Assembly (NCBI GenBank): GCA_963169045.1
Contig: CAUJDF010000091.1
Location: 124,001-188,000, forward strand
Reading direction: 5' to 3'
DNA from: Myxococcota bacterium
GTDB taxonomy: Bacteria > Myxococcota_A > Bradymonadia > UBA7976 > UBA1532
Length of the DNA: 64,000 nucleotides
A program made the translations under genes and the position numbers. Below, piece after piece: positions 16,725-26,006 of this stretch (its first letter is position 1; every line of letters begins with the position of its first letter). Below the pieces are notes generated by a model. It saw only the letters and a list, made by a program, of their open reading frames with translations. It made no database searches and was not told the origin of the DNA.

Positions 16725-16865
16725 ATGAGCACCAAGACGAACCGCCGCAAGACCGCGCGTCGCAAGGCCGCCGCCAAGCACAAGAACCTCATGCGCGTGT
16801 CGCTGATGCAGAAGAAGGTCAAGAAGAAGGCCAACGGCCGCCTGACCCCCTCCGGCCAGTGGTGA
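16725..16865 (+). CDS. Very basic 46-residue protein of unknown function
   Basis: A short open frame with ACGAGGAGCACACC before its ATG encodes 46 residues beginning MSTKTNRRKTARRKAAAKHK and ending LTPSGQW. About 19 of 46 residues are Lys, Arg or His and there are no Asp, Glu or Cys, so the product almost certainly binds RNA or DNA. The composition resembles small basic ribosome-associated proteins and histone-H1-like tails, but I do not recognise a family. It is divergent from gloB with 68 bases between. A UUCG hairpin (16940-16953) lies about 75 bases downstream and could end the transcript. The clean ribosome site and the composition argue for a real gene. Confidence 0.65.
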   Translation: MSTKTNRRKTARRKAAAKHKNLMRVSLMQKKVKKKANGRLTPSGQW

Positions 16866-16939
16866 CCGGGCGCCCCTGACCTCCCTCCTCAGGCAACCTG
16901 CCCCACTTCGTGGCGCATCGCGACGTCCCGGCCCTCCCT

Positions 16940-16953
16940 GAGGCTTCGGCCTC
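16940..16953 (+). terminator. UUCG-tetraloop hairpin downstream of the basic-protein gene
   Basis: GAGGC, TTCG, GCCTC form a perfect five-pair stem with the very stable UUCG loop. A T-containing stretch (GGTTTGTCCTTTG) begins about eight bases later. It may act as a weak terminator for the basic-protein gene or as structure in the leader of the next gene, whose ATG is 49 bases away. Confidence 0.4.
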
Positions 16954-17001
16954 CGGCGTGGTTTGTCCTTTGCATTCGCGCCCTTCCGAAAGGAGGGTGC
17001 C

Positions 17002-17424
17002 ATGCCACGCACCGCCAGAGCCGCCCTGGCACTCCTGGCCTGTCTGCTCCTCGCGCCGGCGTTCGCCGCGGCCCAGGAGGCGAGCCTGGGCGAGCGCATC
17101 GACGCCTACTCGGTCATTCTGCAGCGCTACCAGCAGCAGCCGAACGCCGCCGAGCTGACCGAAGAGATCGGGCTCATGCGCTCCTGGATCTCCGAGGCGC
17201 AGGGGCTCGCCGCCCGTGACCGCGAAGAGGCCGCCGAGCGCGTCCTCGACCGCGTCCAGGCCCAGAGCGAGCTGATCGACGCCCTCGGCGGACGCGCCGA
17301 GGCCGTCGCCAGCCAGAAGCAGACCGCCGCGCGCGTGCAGAGCCTCCAGCGCGACCTGATGAAGGTTCGTGAGGAGGTCACCCGCCTCGAGCAGCGGCGC
17401 AACGACCTGCAGAGAGGGACGTGA
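17002..17424 (+). CDS. Small periplasmic coiled-coil protein
   Basis: The 140-residue product begins MPRTARAALALLACLLLAP and has a Sec signal peptide, with likely cleavage after AFAAAQ near residue 25. The mature part is almost entirely helical with heptad-like spacing, ending LMKVREEVTRLEQRRNDLQ. GAAAGGAGGGTGCC before the ATG fixes this start over an in-frame ATG 13 codons earlier. Only one base separates its stop from the OmpA-like gene, so both are one transcript and may act together at the peptidoglycan. No enzymatic motif is seen. A DUF4398-like helical role is possible but not shown. Confidence 0.8.
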   Translation: MPRTARAALALLACLLLAPAFAAAQEASLGERIDAYSVILQRYQQQPNAAELTEEIGLMRSWISEAQGLAARDREEAAERVLDRVQAQSELIDALGGRAEAVASQKQTAARVQSLQRDLMKVREEVTRLEQRRNDLQRGT

Positions 17425-17425
17425 C

Positions 17426-18637
17426 ATGCGGAGGCCGACCCGAACCCAACGCGGGCGCCCGGCGGCGTGGCTGGCCGCGGCGCTGCTCTGCGCGTGCGCC
17501 GGCGCGACGCCGCCGACGGCCGAGATGCGCCACTTCCAGACGCTCCAGCAGCAGGCCGACATGGCCCTGGTGGAGGCGCGCTATCCCGAGTTGGTGGACC
17601 AGGCGAACCGTCGATTCGCGATGGCCGAGGAGGCCAACGAGGACGACGACGCCGAGGCGCGCCGGCATCACATCCACATCGCGCTGGCGCGGCTGCGCAC
17701 GGCGATCGCGCTGAGCGAGCAGCAGGACGCGCTACAGGCCAATGGCTCCGACGAGAGCCGCGCGATGATGCTCGAGCAGCAGCTCGCGCAGGTGCGGGCG
17801 CAGCGCGACGAGCTCCAGACCGCGGTGGCGCGCATCGAGCGCATCAACGACCTCGAGGGGCGCCTCGCGCGCATGGAGCTCGAGGGCGAGCAGCGCGTGG
17901 CTGCCGACCGCGCCCGGCAGGCGCTCGACGAGGCGATGGCGGCGCTGAACGAGGCGGAGCGGCTCGACGCCGACCGCTATGCGTTGCAGCCGATGCGCGA
18001 GGCGCGGCGCGCGTTCGAGCAGGCCACGACCGCCCACGAGAACGGCCGCTACGAGGACGCGGTGGCGCTGGCCGGGACGGCGGGCGCGCAGGCACGCGCG
18101 GCGGCGGAGCAGGCGCGGCCCGAGTTCGAGACGGCGCAGCAGCGCGCGCGCATCGACCAGCAGATCGCCGAGGTGTTCGACGCCGCCACGCAGATTCCGA
18201 CGGTGGCGCCGCGCATCACCGAGGAGGGGGTCGTGCTGTCGCTGCGCGAGCTGTTCGCGGTCGGCGCGTCGCAGGTCAGCGATCCGCGCGCGCCGGTCCT
18301 CGAGCGGGTGGCCGCGCTGGCGAAGCGCTACGACGCGCTGCCGATCGTCATCGAGGGCCACACCGACAGCACCGGCTCTCCGACGACGAACCTCAACCTG
18401 AGCCAGGCGCGCGCGAGCGCGGTCATGGACCGCCTCGCGGCGCTCGGCGTACCGCGCGATCGCATGGTGGCGGTGGGGCGTGGCTCGGAGGAGCCCATCG
18501 CGACCAACGAGACGGCGGTGGGCCGCGCGCAGAATCGGCGCGTCGACGTGGTGTTCGGCCGCCAGCCGCTCGAGCAGGGCCCGGCGGCGAGCCAGGCGGC
18601 GCCGATCGCGGGACCGGAGACGACGGCGAGGCAGTAG
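17426..18637 (+). CDS. OmpA-family lipoprotein with helical DUF4398-like region
   Basis: The 403 residues begin MRRPTRTQRGRPAAWLAAAL and a lipobox LCAC puts the lipidated cysteine at 24. Residues 35-260 are long helices rich in Ala, Gln and Glu, resembling the DUF4398 domain often found before OmpA. The C-terminal 120 residues are an OmpA peptidoglycan-binding domain: IVIEGHTDSTGSPTTNLNLS, QARASAVMDRLAALGV and AQNRRVDVVF. Such proteins tie the outer membrane to the cell wall. Unlike the surface lipoproteins in this window, it has no acidic residues right after the lipid cysteine, which fits periplasmic retention. It follows the coiled-coil gene by one base. Confidence 0.88.
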   Translation: MRRPTRTQRGRPAAWLAAALLCACAGATPPTAEMRHFQTLQQQADMALVEARYPELVDQANRRFAMAEEANEDDDAEARRHHIHIALARLRTAIALSEQQDALQANGSDESRAMMLEQQLAQVRAQRDELQTAVARIERINDLEGRLARMELEGEQRVAADRARQALDEAMAALNEAERLDADRYALQPMREARRAFEQATTAHENGRYEDAVALAGTAGAQARAAAEQARPEFETAQQRARIDQQIAEVFDAATQIPTVAPRITEEGVVLSLRELFAVGASQVSDPRAPVLERVAALAKRYDALPIVIEGHTDSTGSPTTNLNLSQARASAVMDRLAALGVPRDRMVAVGRGSEEPIATNETAVGRAQNRRVDVVFGRQPLEQGPAASQAAPIAGPETTARQ

Positions 18638-18647
18638 GGCGGGGGGA

Positions 18648-18664
18648 GGGGGGCGCGGCCCCCC
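18648..18664. terminator. GC hairpin between two convergent genes
   Basis: GGGGGGC and GCCCCCC form a seven-pair stem with loop GCG in the 47-base gap between the OmpA-like gene and the convergent PPC lipoprotein gene. There is no T tract, so if it terminates transcription it does so by pausing or with Rho. Confidence 0.35.
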
Positions 18665-18684
18665 GAGGGGCGCCGCGGCGGGCC

Positions 18685-21600
18685 TCAGAGGTCGATCGCC
18701 GGCCACTCCTGCTGCGCGTCGATGACCTGCGAACACCGACCGCCCGGGCTCGCGTCGAGGTCGGTGCGGACCACGTGCAGCTGGTAGTCGAGGCGCGCGT
18801 CACCGAACGGCTCGCCATCCTCGAGGAAGTCGTTCGTGTTGCGCACGCGGACGTACAGGCGGCGGAGCGAGTCGCCGCCGCGCAGGTTGAGGCACTGGCC
18901 GTTGATCTGCGCGAACGACGAGCGACCGAGGCGACCGGTGGCCTCATCATGCACCTCGAGGACGGCGCTGCCGTCGACGAGGGCCTGGAAGGTGATCGCC
19001 ACGGTCTTGTCCTCGCCGGCGTCGACGTCGATCGCGTACCAGTCGTCGTCCGGACCGGCCTGGCACAACCACGCGTCGCACAGGCGGCGGTTGCCGCCGC
19101 CGAGGAAGGTCGCGGTGACGATGCCGTCGTTGGCCTCGTCGCGCTCGCGCCAATCGGCGCCGCACGCGCCGTTCGGTGTGACGGTGACCGTCAGATCGTA
19201 GGCGTTCTCCTGCTCGCGGTCGCTGTGCACACGGACCCAGTAATCGCCGGCCGGGACGCCGTCCGACTTCGGGCGGTCGAGGATCTCGGGCGCGAAGTCG
19301 CTCGAGGCCTCGTTCAACGCCGGCTGGCAGCGGCCGTTGATGCACTGGCCGCCGGGCGGGATGCCGCCGGCGCCCGGCTGGGCGCACTGCGCGCTCACCT
19401 GGCACGCCTCGCCCTGGCCGAAGTCGCGGTACAGGTCGACGTCGAGGTCGCCGTTCTCGCCCGCGAAGTCGACGCTGACGCAGATCCGCGAGTCGTCGTT
19501 CGCCACGTCGAAGCGGTACCAGTCGCGGTCGGGACCGTCGGCGTTGCAGACGTAGCCGTTCGAGAACTGGTAGCGCTCGGCGCCTGCCGCGATCGACATG
19601 AGCTCGGTGGCGTCGGTCGACTCGTCGTTGCGCTCGGCGCCCGGGGCGGTCTCGGCGACGTCGATGCCGCAGCCTTCGGCGGCCACATCGCTTCGCACGA
19701 ACAGCGTATAGGCGCCGCTGGCGAGGCCCACGCCGTCGATCCGGAGGCAGACCCGCTCGTCGGCCGCGAGCGCGAGCGTGGCGCGATCGCCGTCGAGCGC
19801 ACCGGGACGGCCGCGCTCGACGCCGCGCGCATCGGTGAACTCCAGCGTCGCCTGGCCGATGAAGTCGTCGGCACCCTCGACCCAGGCCTGCAGCTGGTCG
19901 TTGGCCTGCGCGTCGAGGCAGAAGAAGTCCTCGTCGTTCGGGCACAGCGTGAGGTCGAGCGGGACCTCGAGGTCGCGGCCGGTGACGAGGCGGCCGCCCA
20001 TGCCGAGGCCCTGCAGCCCGGCGAGGTCGGTGGCCTCGCCGACGGCGTTGTCCGGCTCGGAGGCGTCGTCCATGCAGCGCTCCGGGTCGCGGGTGACGCG
20101 GATCGTCAGCGAGTAGCGGCCGAGCGACGCGCCGTCGTCGCCGCGGACGCGCAGGAACCAGTTCTCGTCGGCGAAGTTGAACGACTTGGGCGCCAACTGG
20201 ACGGTGTGCGCCGTCGTCCCGTCGCCGCGGCGCTCGGCGGCGGCGACGATGTCCGGGTTGTTGAGGCCGCCGCCCGCCTGCAGCGTCGAGCCGGCGTACA
20301 GCTCGACGACCAGCGTGTCGCTGTCGACGGTCGTCACGAGGGCGACATCCAGGCCGTCGCCGATGTCGGCGTCCCAGCGGAACCAGTCCTGGTCGTCGCG
20401 GCACACCGTGCCGTTGAAGTTGACGCCCTGCCCGACGGCCACCTCGGTCGCGCGGTCACGGACGTCGTCGCCACCGCCGAACTCGCGCTCGTCGGGGAAG
20501 CAGGCGCCCTCGGCGCCCCGCGGATCCACCGCGGTCAGCCGCAGGTCGTAGCGCACGAAGGTGATGCCGGCCGCGCCGCGGACCTCGATGAAGTAGTCGG
20601 CGGCGGGCAGCTCCTGGCCGATCTCCGGGAACTCGATCACCTCGGGGGCGCCGAGCGTGGCCGCCGAGGCCAGCTCGTCGCCGTTGGCGTTGTAGAGGAA
20701 GAGGTCGAGGTTGCCGTCGGCCTGCATGAACGAGAGCTGCACCTGGACGCGCTCGCCGACGTTCAGGTGGAAGCCGTAGAAGTCGGGCGCGCCGTCGCAC
20801 AGGATGCGGCCCTGGACCGCGCCGGTGCGCACGCCCTCGTTCTGGGCCTGCAGCTCGATGTCCACCGCGTTCTCGCGGCTGTCGTTGCGCGGCGTGCCCT
20901 GGGGGAATACGTCGTCGCGGCAGAGGCCCTCCTCGCACTGGCCGGTGGCGAAGTCGCAGCCCTCGAGCGCGCCGCAGACCTCGTGGGCGTCACAGCGCGG
21001 GCGGCAGGCGCGGAGGCTGTCGTCGCAGTACTCGTCCGGTTCGCACGCGTCGGGCGCGTTCGGATCGCAGGCCACGCCGACGCAGATGCGGGCCTCCTCG
21101 CTGCACATGCCGTCGGGGCAGTCGGCGGGGCGGTCCGGGCTGCATCCGTCGCGGCACACACCGGCGCCGGTGTCGCAGTACATGCCGGCGGGGCAGTCGA
21201 GATCTTCCGCGCAGGGCTGATCCTCGCACGTGTGCTTGCCGGGATCGCAGATCTCGCCAGGGTTCGGGCAGTTGTCGGGCGGACCGACGCGGCAGCCGAT
21301 CTCGCAGCGGCCGTCCGCATTGCAGAAGCGGTCGGCGTCGCACTCCGCGTCGCTGGCGCACTGCGCGCCGCAGGGCTCGGTGTCGCAGCTGATGGCATTG
21401 GCGAGCGCCGTGCCGTCGCAGGCGCCGGCGACGGTCAGGCTGCAGGCGTTGTCGGCGGAGCAGCAGACCTGCAGCGGCTCGCAGGTGTTGCTCTCGGGAT
21501 TGCAGCGCTGCGCCCGGCCGTCCTGCGAGAAGCCGCAGTCGGCGTCCTCGATGCAGTCGACGTCGCCGCAGGTGCCGTCCTCGCGGCAGATCTGGCCGTC

Positions 21601-21993
21601 GGCGCAGTCGTCGTTGCTCTCGCACGGCGGCGTGATGCACTGGTGGTCGGGGTTGCACTCCTGGCCGCCGGTGCAGTTGTCGGGCTCCTGCCGACAGCCG
21701 ATGGTGCACTCGCCGACGAGCGCGTCCTGCGGGAGGTTGCAGTACTGGTTGTCCGGGCACTCGGTGTCGGTCAGGCACTCCTCACCGGGGGGCTGGCCGC
21801 CCTCGCCGCCGGCGCCGCCGCCGCCCTGGCCGCCAGCGCCGCCGCCGCCCATGGCGCCGCTGCCGCCCATGCCACCGGCGGCGCCACTGCCGCCGGCGCC
21901 GCCGCCGGACGAGGAGTCGTCGCAGCCGGCGACCCAGATGGCGGCCGCGAACACCGCGGCCGCGCGCCAAACGAGAATCGAAGTATTCTTCAC
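18685..21993 (-). CDS. Cys-rich lipoprotein with tandem PPC-like domains
   Basis: The 1102-residue product starts MKNTSILVWRAAAVFAAAIW with VAGCDD, giving a lipid cysteine at 24, and a Gly-rich linker to about residue 68. Residues 70-370 hold around 40 cysteines in short EGF-like motifs (DDCADGQICREDGTCG, CSPDRPADCPDGMC). Residues 380-1090 contain about five beta-sandwich PPC (pre-peptidase C-terminal) domains, each recognisable by a D-W-Y/F pattern such as CDGAPDFYGFHLNVGERV, CRDDQDWFRWDADIGDG, GPDRDWYRFDVANDD and GPDDDWYAIDVDAGEDK. PPC domains fold secreted proteins and are usually not catalytic. It is the last of three large minus-strand surface genes, 40 bases after the PKD/propeller gene. 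Confidence 0.85.
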   Translation of the reverse strand: MKNTSILVWRAAAVFAAAIWVAGCDDSSSGGGAGGSGAAGGMGGSGAMGGGGAGGQGGGGAGGEGGQPPGEECLTDTECPDNQYCNLPQDALVGECTIGCRQEPDNCTGGQECNPDHQCITPPCESNDDCADGQICREDGTCGDVDCIEDADCGFSQDGRAQRCNPESNTCEPLQVCCSADNACSLTVAGACDGTALANAISCDTEPCGAQCASDAECDADRFCNADGRCEIGCRVGPPDNCPNPGEICDPGKHTCEDQPCAEDLDCPAGMYCDTGAGVCRDGCSPDRPADCPDGMCSEEARICVGVACDPNAPDACEPDEYCDDSLRACRPRCDAHEVCGALEGCDFATGQCEEGLCRDDVFPQGTPRNDSRENAVDIELQAQNEGVRTGAVQGRILCDGAPDFYGFHLNVGERVQVQLSFMQADGNLDLFLYNANGDELASAATLGAPEVIEFPEIGQELPAADYFIEVRGAAGITFVRYDLRLTAVDPRGAEGACFPDEREFGGGDDVRDRATEVAVGQGVNFNGTVCRDDQDWFRWDADIGDGLDVALVTTVDSDTLVVELYAGSTLQAGGGLNNPDIVAAAERRGDGTTAHTVQLAPKSFNFADENWFLRVRGDDGASLGRYSLTIRVTRDPERCMDDASEPDNAVGEATDLAGLQGLGMGGRLVTGRDLEVPLDLTLCPNDEDFFCLDAQANDQLQAWVEGADDFIGQATLEFTDARGVERGRPGALDGDRATLALAADERVCLRIDGVGLASGAYTLFVRSDVAAEGCGIDVAETAPGAERNDESTDATELMSIAAGAERYQFSNGYVCNADGPDRDWYRFDVANDDSRICVSVDFAGENGDLDVDLYRDFGQGEACQVSAQCAQPGAGGIPPGGQCINGRCQPALNEASSDFAPEILDRPKSDGVPAGDYWVRVHSDREQENAYDLTVTVTPNGACGADWRERDEANDGIVTATFLGGGNRRLCDAWLCQAGPDDDWYAIDVDAGEDKTVAITFQALVDGSAVLEVHDEATGRLGRSSFAQINGQCLNLRGGDSLRRLYVRVRNTNDFLEDGEPFGDARLDYQLHVVRTDLDASPGGRCSQVIDAQQEWPAIDL

Positions 21994-22033
21994 CGTTCCC
22001 CCCGGATCGGAGTGAGGCGTCTCATTTCAGTTG

Positions 22034-25000
22034 CTATTCGAGCGCGATGAACGCGGCCATGCGTCGCACGCGGCTGCCCGGCGCGCCGAGCTGACGGCTC
22101 AGCATCTCACCGGCGAGGTTCGCGATCTCTTCGGCGGTCGCCACGATGAGACCGCCGCCCGGCCGGATGCGCGGATCGAGCAGCGTCACCGCCGTCCCGG
22201 CGAGCTCGGCGCGGACGGTCTTCTGGCCGTCGACGCCGACGCGCACCAGGCCGCCGCGGGTCGCCGCCCACAGTGTGTCACCGCTGGCGGACAGATCCAG
22301 CGCGCCGAAGTCGAGCGAGGTGCTCGCAGGCTCGATGTCGCCGCCGCCGGCCAGCTCGGCCATGTTGATGCGCACCAGTCGCCGGGTCTTGGCATCGGAG
22401 ACGGCGATCACCTCGCCGTCGACGGTCTGGGAAGGCACGGCGACGATGCGCTGCGGGCGTCCGCCGAGGCGGTGTCGCGCCACGATGACGTCTCGTCCGC
22501 CCGGGACGGCCTCCGGATCGATGAGCGCGACGTCGCCGCTGCGCTGCGCGACGACGGCGATGCGGGCGCCGGCGTCCTCGCCGCCGAATCCGTCGGGCAG
22601 CCAGACGAGGTCGACCACGCCCTTGAGCGGCGCCAGCGAGGCGCGGGCCACGACCTTCATGCGGACGGGATCGATCTGGACAATCTCATCGGTGCTGCCG
22701 ACGACGGCCCACACATGGCCGTCGCCCCACGCGACCGCCGACGTCAACGCGCCGGTGGGGATGTTGCGCACGCGCCGCGCCTCACCGCGGGTGCGGACGA
22801 CGGCGACCGTGCCGCTGCCGGGGGAGGCGACGAAGAGCCAGCCGCCGTCGGGGCTGACGGTCGCGCCGCCGGCGCCCACGCCGATCTCGATCTCGCGGCG
22901 CGGGGTGAACGTCTCGATCTGACGCACGCCGTCGTAGCCGTACTCGTACAGGGTCACGACGCCGCGGCTGCCGGTGCCGCCGACGGCGGCCAGCAGCGGC
23001 GTGCCGGCTTCGGTGATCGTGATCGGCACGTCGATGGCGCGGCTCGTCGTCGACACCGCCTGGGCGCTGACGCGGACGCTGTAGCGACCCGCTGCGGTGA
23101 AGCTCGGCGTCCAGCGGATGGTTACGGTGCGCTGCGTCGCCGCGTCGGGTCCGGCGGACACCTCGGCGGCGGCCCCGGGGGGCAGGTTGCTGGCGAAGAC
23201 CTGGACCAGCTCGTCGCTCGTGTTCTCGTCGAGGGCGGCTGCGGCGACGGTGACCTCGATCGTGAGCGGCTCGCCCTCGGCGCCGGTGACGCTGCGCGGC
23301 GCCGTGATCCGAGGCGCGGCGCGATTGACGGAGATGTGCAGCCTCGCCTCGGCGGTCCCGCCGTCGCCGTCGTCGACCGTGGCGACGATGTCGAACTCGC
23401 CGCGCTCGGCGTAGGTGTGCTCGACGACCTCGCCCTGCCGCGGGTCGCTGCCATCGCCCATGTCCCACGTGACGCGGGCCGGATCGCCGACGGCGTCGAT
23501 CACCTCGGCGCGGAACGTGGCGGGCACGCCCTGCTCGACGTTCACGTCGTCGGCGACGATCTCGATGCGCGGCGCCACGTTCTCGACGAGAACAGGGATC
23601 TCGGTGGACGCCTCCGATCCGTCGGAGTCGGTCACGGTGACGCGCACGCGCCACGTGCCCTGGTCGGGGAAGGCATGGGCGACGCGCGCCTCGGGGCCCT
23701 CGACGGGCTCGCTGCCGTCACCGAAGTTCCAGCGATAGCTGACGATCGGATCGCTCGGCGCGCCGGGCGTGCTGGCGCTGGCGTCGAGCTGGACCGGGAC
23801 GCCCTCGTCACCGGACTCGCGGTCGGCGGCATACTCGACGGCGACCTGCGCCTGCGGCACGACGTCGGCGATGTTGATCGTCTGCTCGAAGACCTCCGAG
23901 CGGGAGTCCTCGTCCTCGACGTACAGGCGCACCGTCAAGATGCCCTGCCCCCGGAAGACGTGGCCGGTGATCGGCGTGTCGGCATCGACGCGCACCTCGG
24001 GCGTGCCGTCGCCGAAGTTCCAGACGTAGGCGCTGATCGGGTCGGCCTCGCCACCGGCGAAGCTCTCGCTGGCGTCGAAGAAGATCTCCTCGCCCTCGGT
24101 GCCGAGGCGCGGGCCGACGAAGTGCGCGGTCGGCTCGAGGTCGGCCACGGTGATGTCGAAGCAGTCGCGGACCTCGGAGTCGGGGTCTCTCACGGTGAGG
24201 CAGACCTCGTACTCGCCCTGCTCGTCGTAGGTGTAGCGGGGGTTGCGCAGGAATCGGCCCTCCTCCCGGGCGCCGGCCGGTCCGAACTCCCAGAGGAAGC
24301 TCTCGATGGGGTCGCTGACGGCGCCGGGGCTGGTGTTGCCGGCGCTGAAGGTCACCGGGGTGCCCTCGACGAGGTTCGCGGCGTTCAAGGCGACGATGTC
24401 CGAGATCACCGGCTCGACGTCGCCGATGACGACCACGGCGGTGTCCTCGCAGCTCGAGTCGGGATCCTCGACCCGCAGGCGGATGATGTACTCGCCCTGC
24501 TGGCCCCAGGTGCGGAAGGGCCGCGCGAGATCGGGGGCCCGCTGCGGGAACTGGCCGTCGCCGAAGTCCCAGTCCCACGCGCGGATGGGATCGCTCGCGT
24601 GCCCCGACGCGGAGCCGCTGCCGTCGAGCTGAATCTGCTCGCCCTGGGTGGCCTGGTACGGGCCGCCGGCGTCGCACGTCGGGTCGACGTCCTCGACGAC
24701 GACGACGGCGCTGTCGAACTCGACGCCCCCGTTCCCGGCCCGCGTTCGCAGGAAGATGAAGTGCTCGCCGTCGCCGACGCTGCTGTCGAAGACGGTCGTC
24801 GGACCATCGCCCTCGTCGGCATCGAAGAAGCCGTCCGAGTTGAGGTCCCAGCCCCACTCGACGATGCCACCGAGCTCCGGCGGGGCGAAGCTCGCGGACC
24901 CGTCGATCTCGATGAGCTCGCCCTGGACGCCGGCATACGGTCCCCCGGCGTCGGCGACCGGTCGGCGCAGGATCGTGAAGCGACGGCTCGCGACGAGCTG

Positions 25001-25852
25001 CTGGCCGCCGCACGCCTGCATGCGGACGGTCAGGGTGTAGTCGCCGGGGGTGGTGAGCTCCTCGCCGGCGAAGTACGCCTCCGGCGCCGCCCCGTTCAGC
25101 GACAGCTCGGCCGACTCCGAGATGATGCAGTTCGTGGGGCCCTCCGGGCGGTAGATCGGATTCGCGCGACTCACACGCGCGCCCTCGTCCACGTTGTCGA
25201 TGCGGATGGAGAGGCTGCCCGGCGCCGGCGCCCGCTGCGTCTCGTAGACGACCTCCTGCGCGTTGCCGCAGTTGTCCTCGACGCGGACCCGCCGCTGGGC
25301 CTGGCATCCCTCGTCGACCAGCCGCTCCTCGACCGTCGGGTTGGCGTCGAGGTCGTCCTCGACCTCGTAGGCGGCCGGGGGCGGACCCGCGGGGATGCAG
25401 GTCCCGAATCGGTCGAGCGCGTCGTTCGCGAAGGTGACCCGCGGATAGTGTCGATCGAGCTTGAATGCGACCGAGGCCGTCCGTTCGGCACCGTCGGCCG
25501 TGGCGACCACGCGGACCGTACGCCGGGCGCCGTCGAGGATCACATCCGAGCGGATCGCGAAGAGATCGGTCTCCTCCGGCACGCCAGCGGCGGCCGGCTG
25601 GAATACGCCCTCGTCGACCGGGGCGCCGTCCACCTCGAAGCGCAGCGTGATGGGGTGACCGTGGGGCTCCGACAGGCGCAGACGGAGCGGAACGTCGCGG
25701 GGGAGGGCGGCGTCCCCGCCGCCGGGCACGGTGACGAACACGTCAGCAGCATTGCCGACGCAGGTGTCCGGGAGCGGCGAGAGGATCTCGACGACGGGTT
25801 GGGCTGCGCCGACCGCAGGGACCAGGCAGACAAGGAGCACCAGGCGCTTCAT
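22034..25852 (-). CDS. Secreted PKD-domain protein with C-terminal beta-propeller
   Basis: Starting at the ATG at 25852 (an adjacent ATG at 25855 is an alternative), the 1272 residues open with MKRLVLLVCLVPAVGAAQ, a Sec signal with cleavage near 18. Residues 300-820 contain about six PKD domains, seen in DAGGPYQATQGEQIQLDGSG, AWDWDFGDGQ, YVWNFGDGTP and SYRWNFGDGSEPV. An Ig/cadherin-like domain follows (VTGAEGEPLTIEVTV), then about 320 residues of propeller blades with VSPDGGWLFVASPGSGTVAV and VIAVSDAKTRRLVRINMAEL. The two parts suggest an adhesion stalk and a ligand-binding head, which is inference. A 31-base element upstream is shared with the next giant gene. Confidence 0.85.
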   Translation of the reverse strand: MKRLVLLVCLVPAVGAAQPVVEILSPLPDTCVGNAADVFVTVPGGGDAALPRDVPLRLRLSEPHGHPITLRFEVDGAPVDEGVFQPAAAGVPEETDLFAIRSDVILDGARRTVRVVATADGAERTASVAFKLDRHYPRVTFANDALDRFGTCIPAGPPPAAYEVEDDLDANPTVEERLVDEGCQAQRRVRVEDNCGNAQEVVYETQRAPAPGSLSIRIDNVDEGARVSRANPIYRPEGPTNCIISESAELSLNGAAPEAYFAGEELTTPGDYTLTVRMQACGGQQLVASRRFTILRRPVADAGGPYAGVQGELIEIDGSASFAPPELGGIVEWGWDLNSDGFFDADEGDGPTTVFDSSVGDGEHFIFLRTRAGNGGVEFDSAVVVVEDVDPTCDAGGPYQATQGEQIQLDGSGSASGHASDPIRAWDWDFGDGQFPQRAPDLARPFRTWGQQGEYIIRLRVEDPDSSCEDTAVVVIGDVEPVISDIVALNAANLVEGTPVTFSAGNTSPGAVSDPIESFLWEFGPAGAREEGRFLRNPRYTYDEQGEYEVCLTVRDPDSEVRDCFDITVADLEPTAHFVGPRLGTEGEEIFFDASESFAGGEADPISAYVWNFGDGTPEVRVDADTPITGHVFRGQGILTVRLYVEDEDSRSEVFEQTINIADVVPQAQVAVEYAADRESGDEGVPVQLDASASTPGAPSDPIVSYRWNFGDGSEPVEGPEARVAHAFPDQGTWRVRVTVTDSDGSEASTEIPVLVENVAPRIEIVADDVNVEQGVPATFRAEVIDAVGDPARVTWDMGDGSDPRQGEVVEHTYAERGEFDIVATVDDGDGGTAEARLHISVNRAAPRITAPRSVTGAEGEPLTIEVTVAAAALDENTSDELVQVFASNLPPGAAAEVSAGPDAATQRTVTIRWTPSFTAAGRYSVRVSAQAVSTTSRAIDVPITITEAGTPLLAAVGGTGSRGVVTLYEYGYDGVRQIETFTPRREIEIGVGAGGATVSPDGGWLFVASPGSGTVAVVRTRGEARRVRNIPTGALTSAVAWGDGHVWAVVGSTDEIVQIDPVRMKVVARASLAPLKGVVDLVWLPDGFGGEDAGARIAVVAQRSGDVALIDPEAVPGGRDVIVARHRLGGRPQRIVAVPSQTVDGEVIAVSDAKTRRLVRINMAELAGGGDIEPASTSLDFGALDLSASGDTLWAATRGGLVRVGVDGQKTVRAELAGTAVTLLDPRIRPGGGLIVATAEEIANLAGEMLSRQLGAPGSRVRRMAAFIALE

Positions 25853-25892
25853 CATCGACGTCGCCTCGACGGAAGGATTGCCGTCCAAAGCC

Positions 25893-25923
25893 TAACCGGC
25901 CTCTACGGTCCGATCCAAGCCCG
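25893..25923 (-). promoter_or_regulatory. Shared 31-base upstream element, copy A
   Basis: Read on the minus strand it contains CGGGCTTG, GATC, TAGAGG and CCGG with almost the same spacing as a second copy at 33848-33878. It lies 41 bases before the PKD/propeller start codon, within a 154-base gap. The blocks agree at most of the 31 positions although flanking DNA does not. It could be an operator or the promoter of a non-sigma-70 factor. Confidence 0.55.
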
Positions 25924-26006
25924 TGTCACTGGAATGTTCGGTCTTGTGTGGAATGTAAGGCGACGGGGGCGGGCGCGGCGCCGAGGCGCCGCGCCGGAGG
26001 GCCGGG

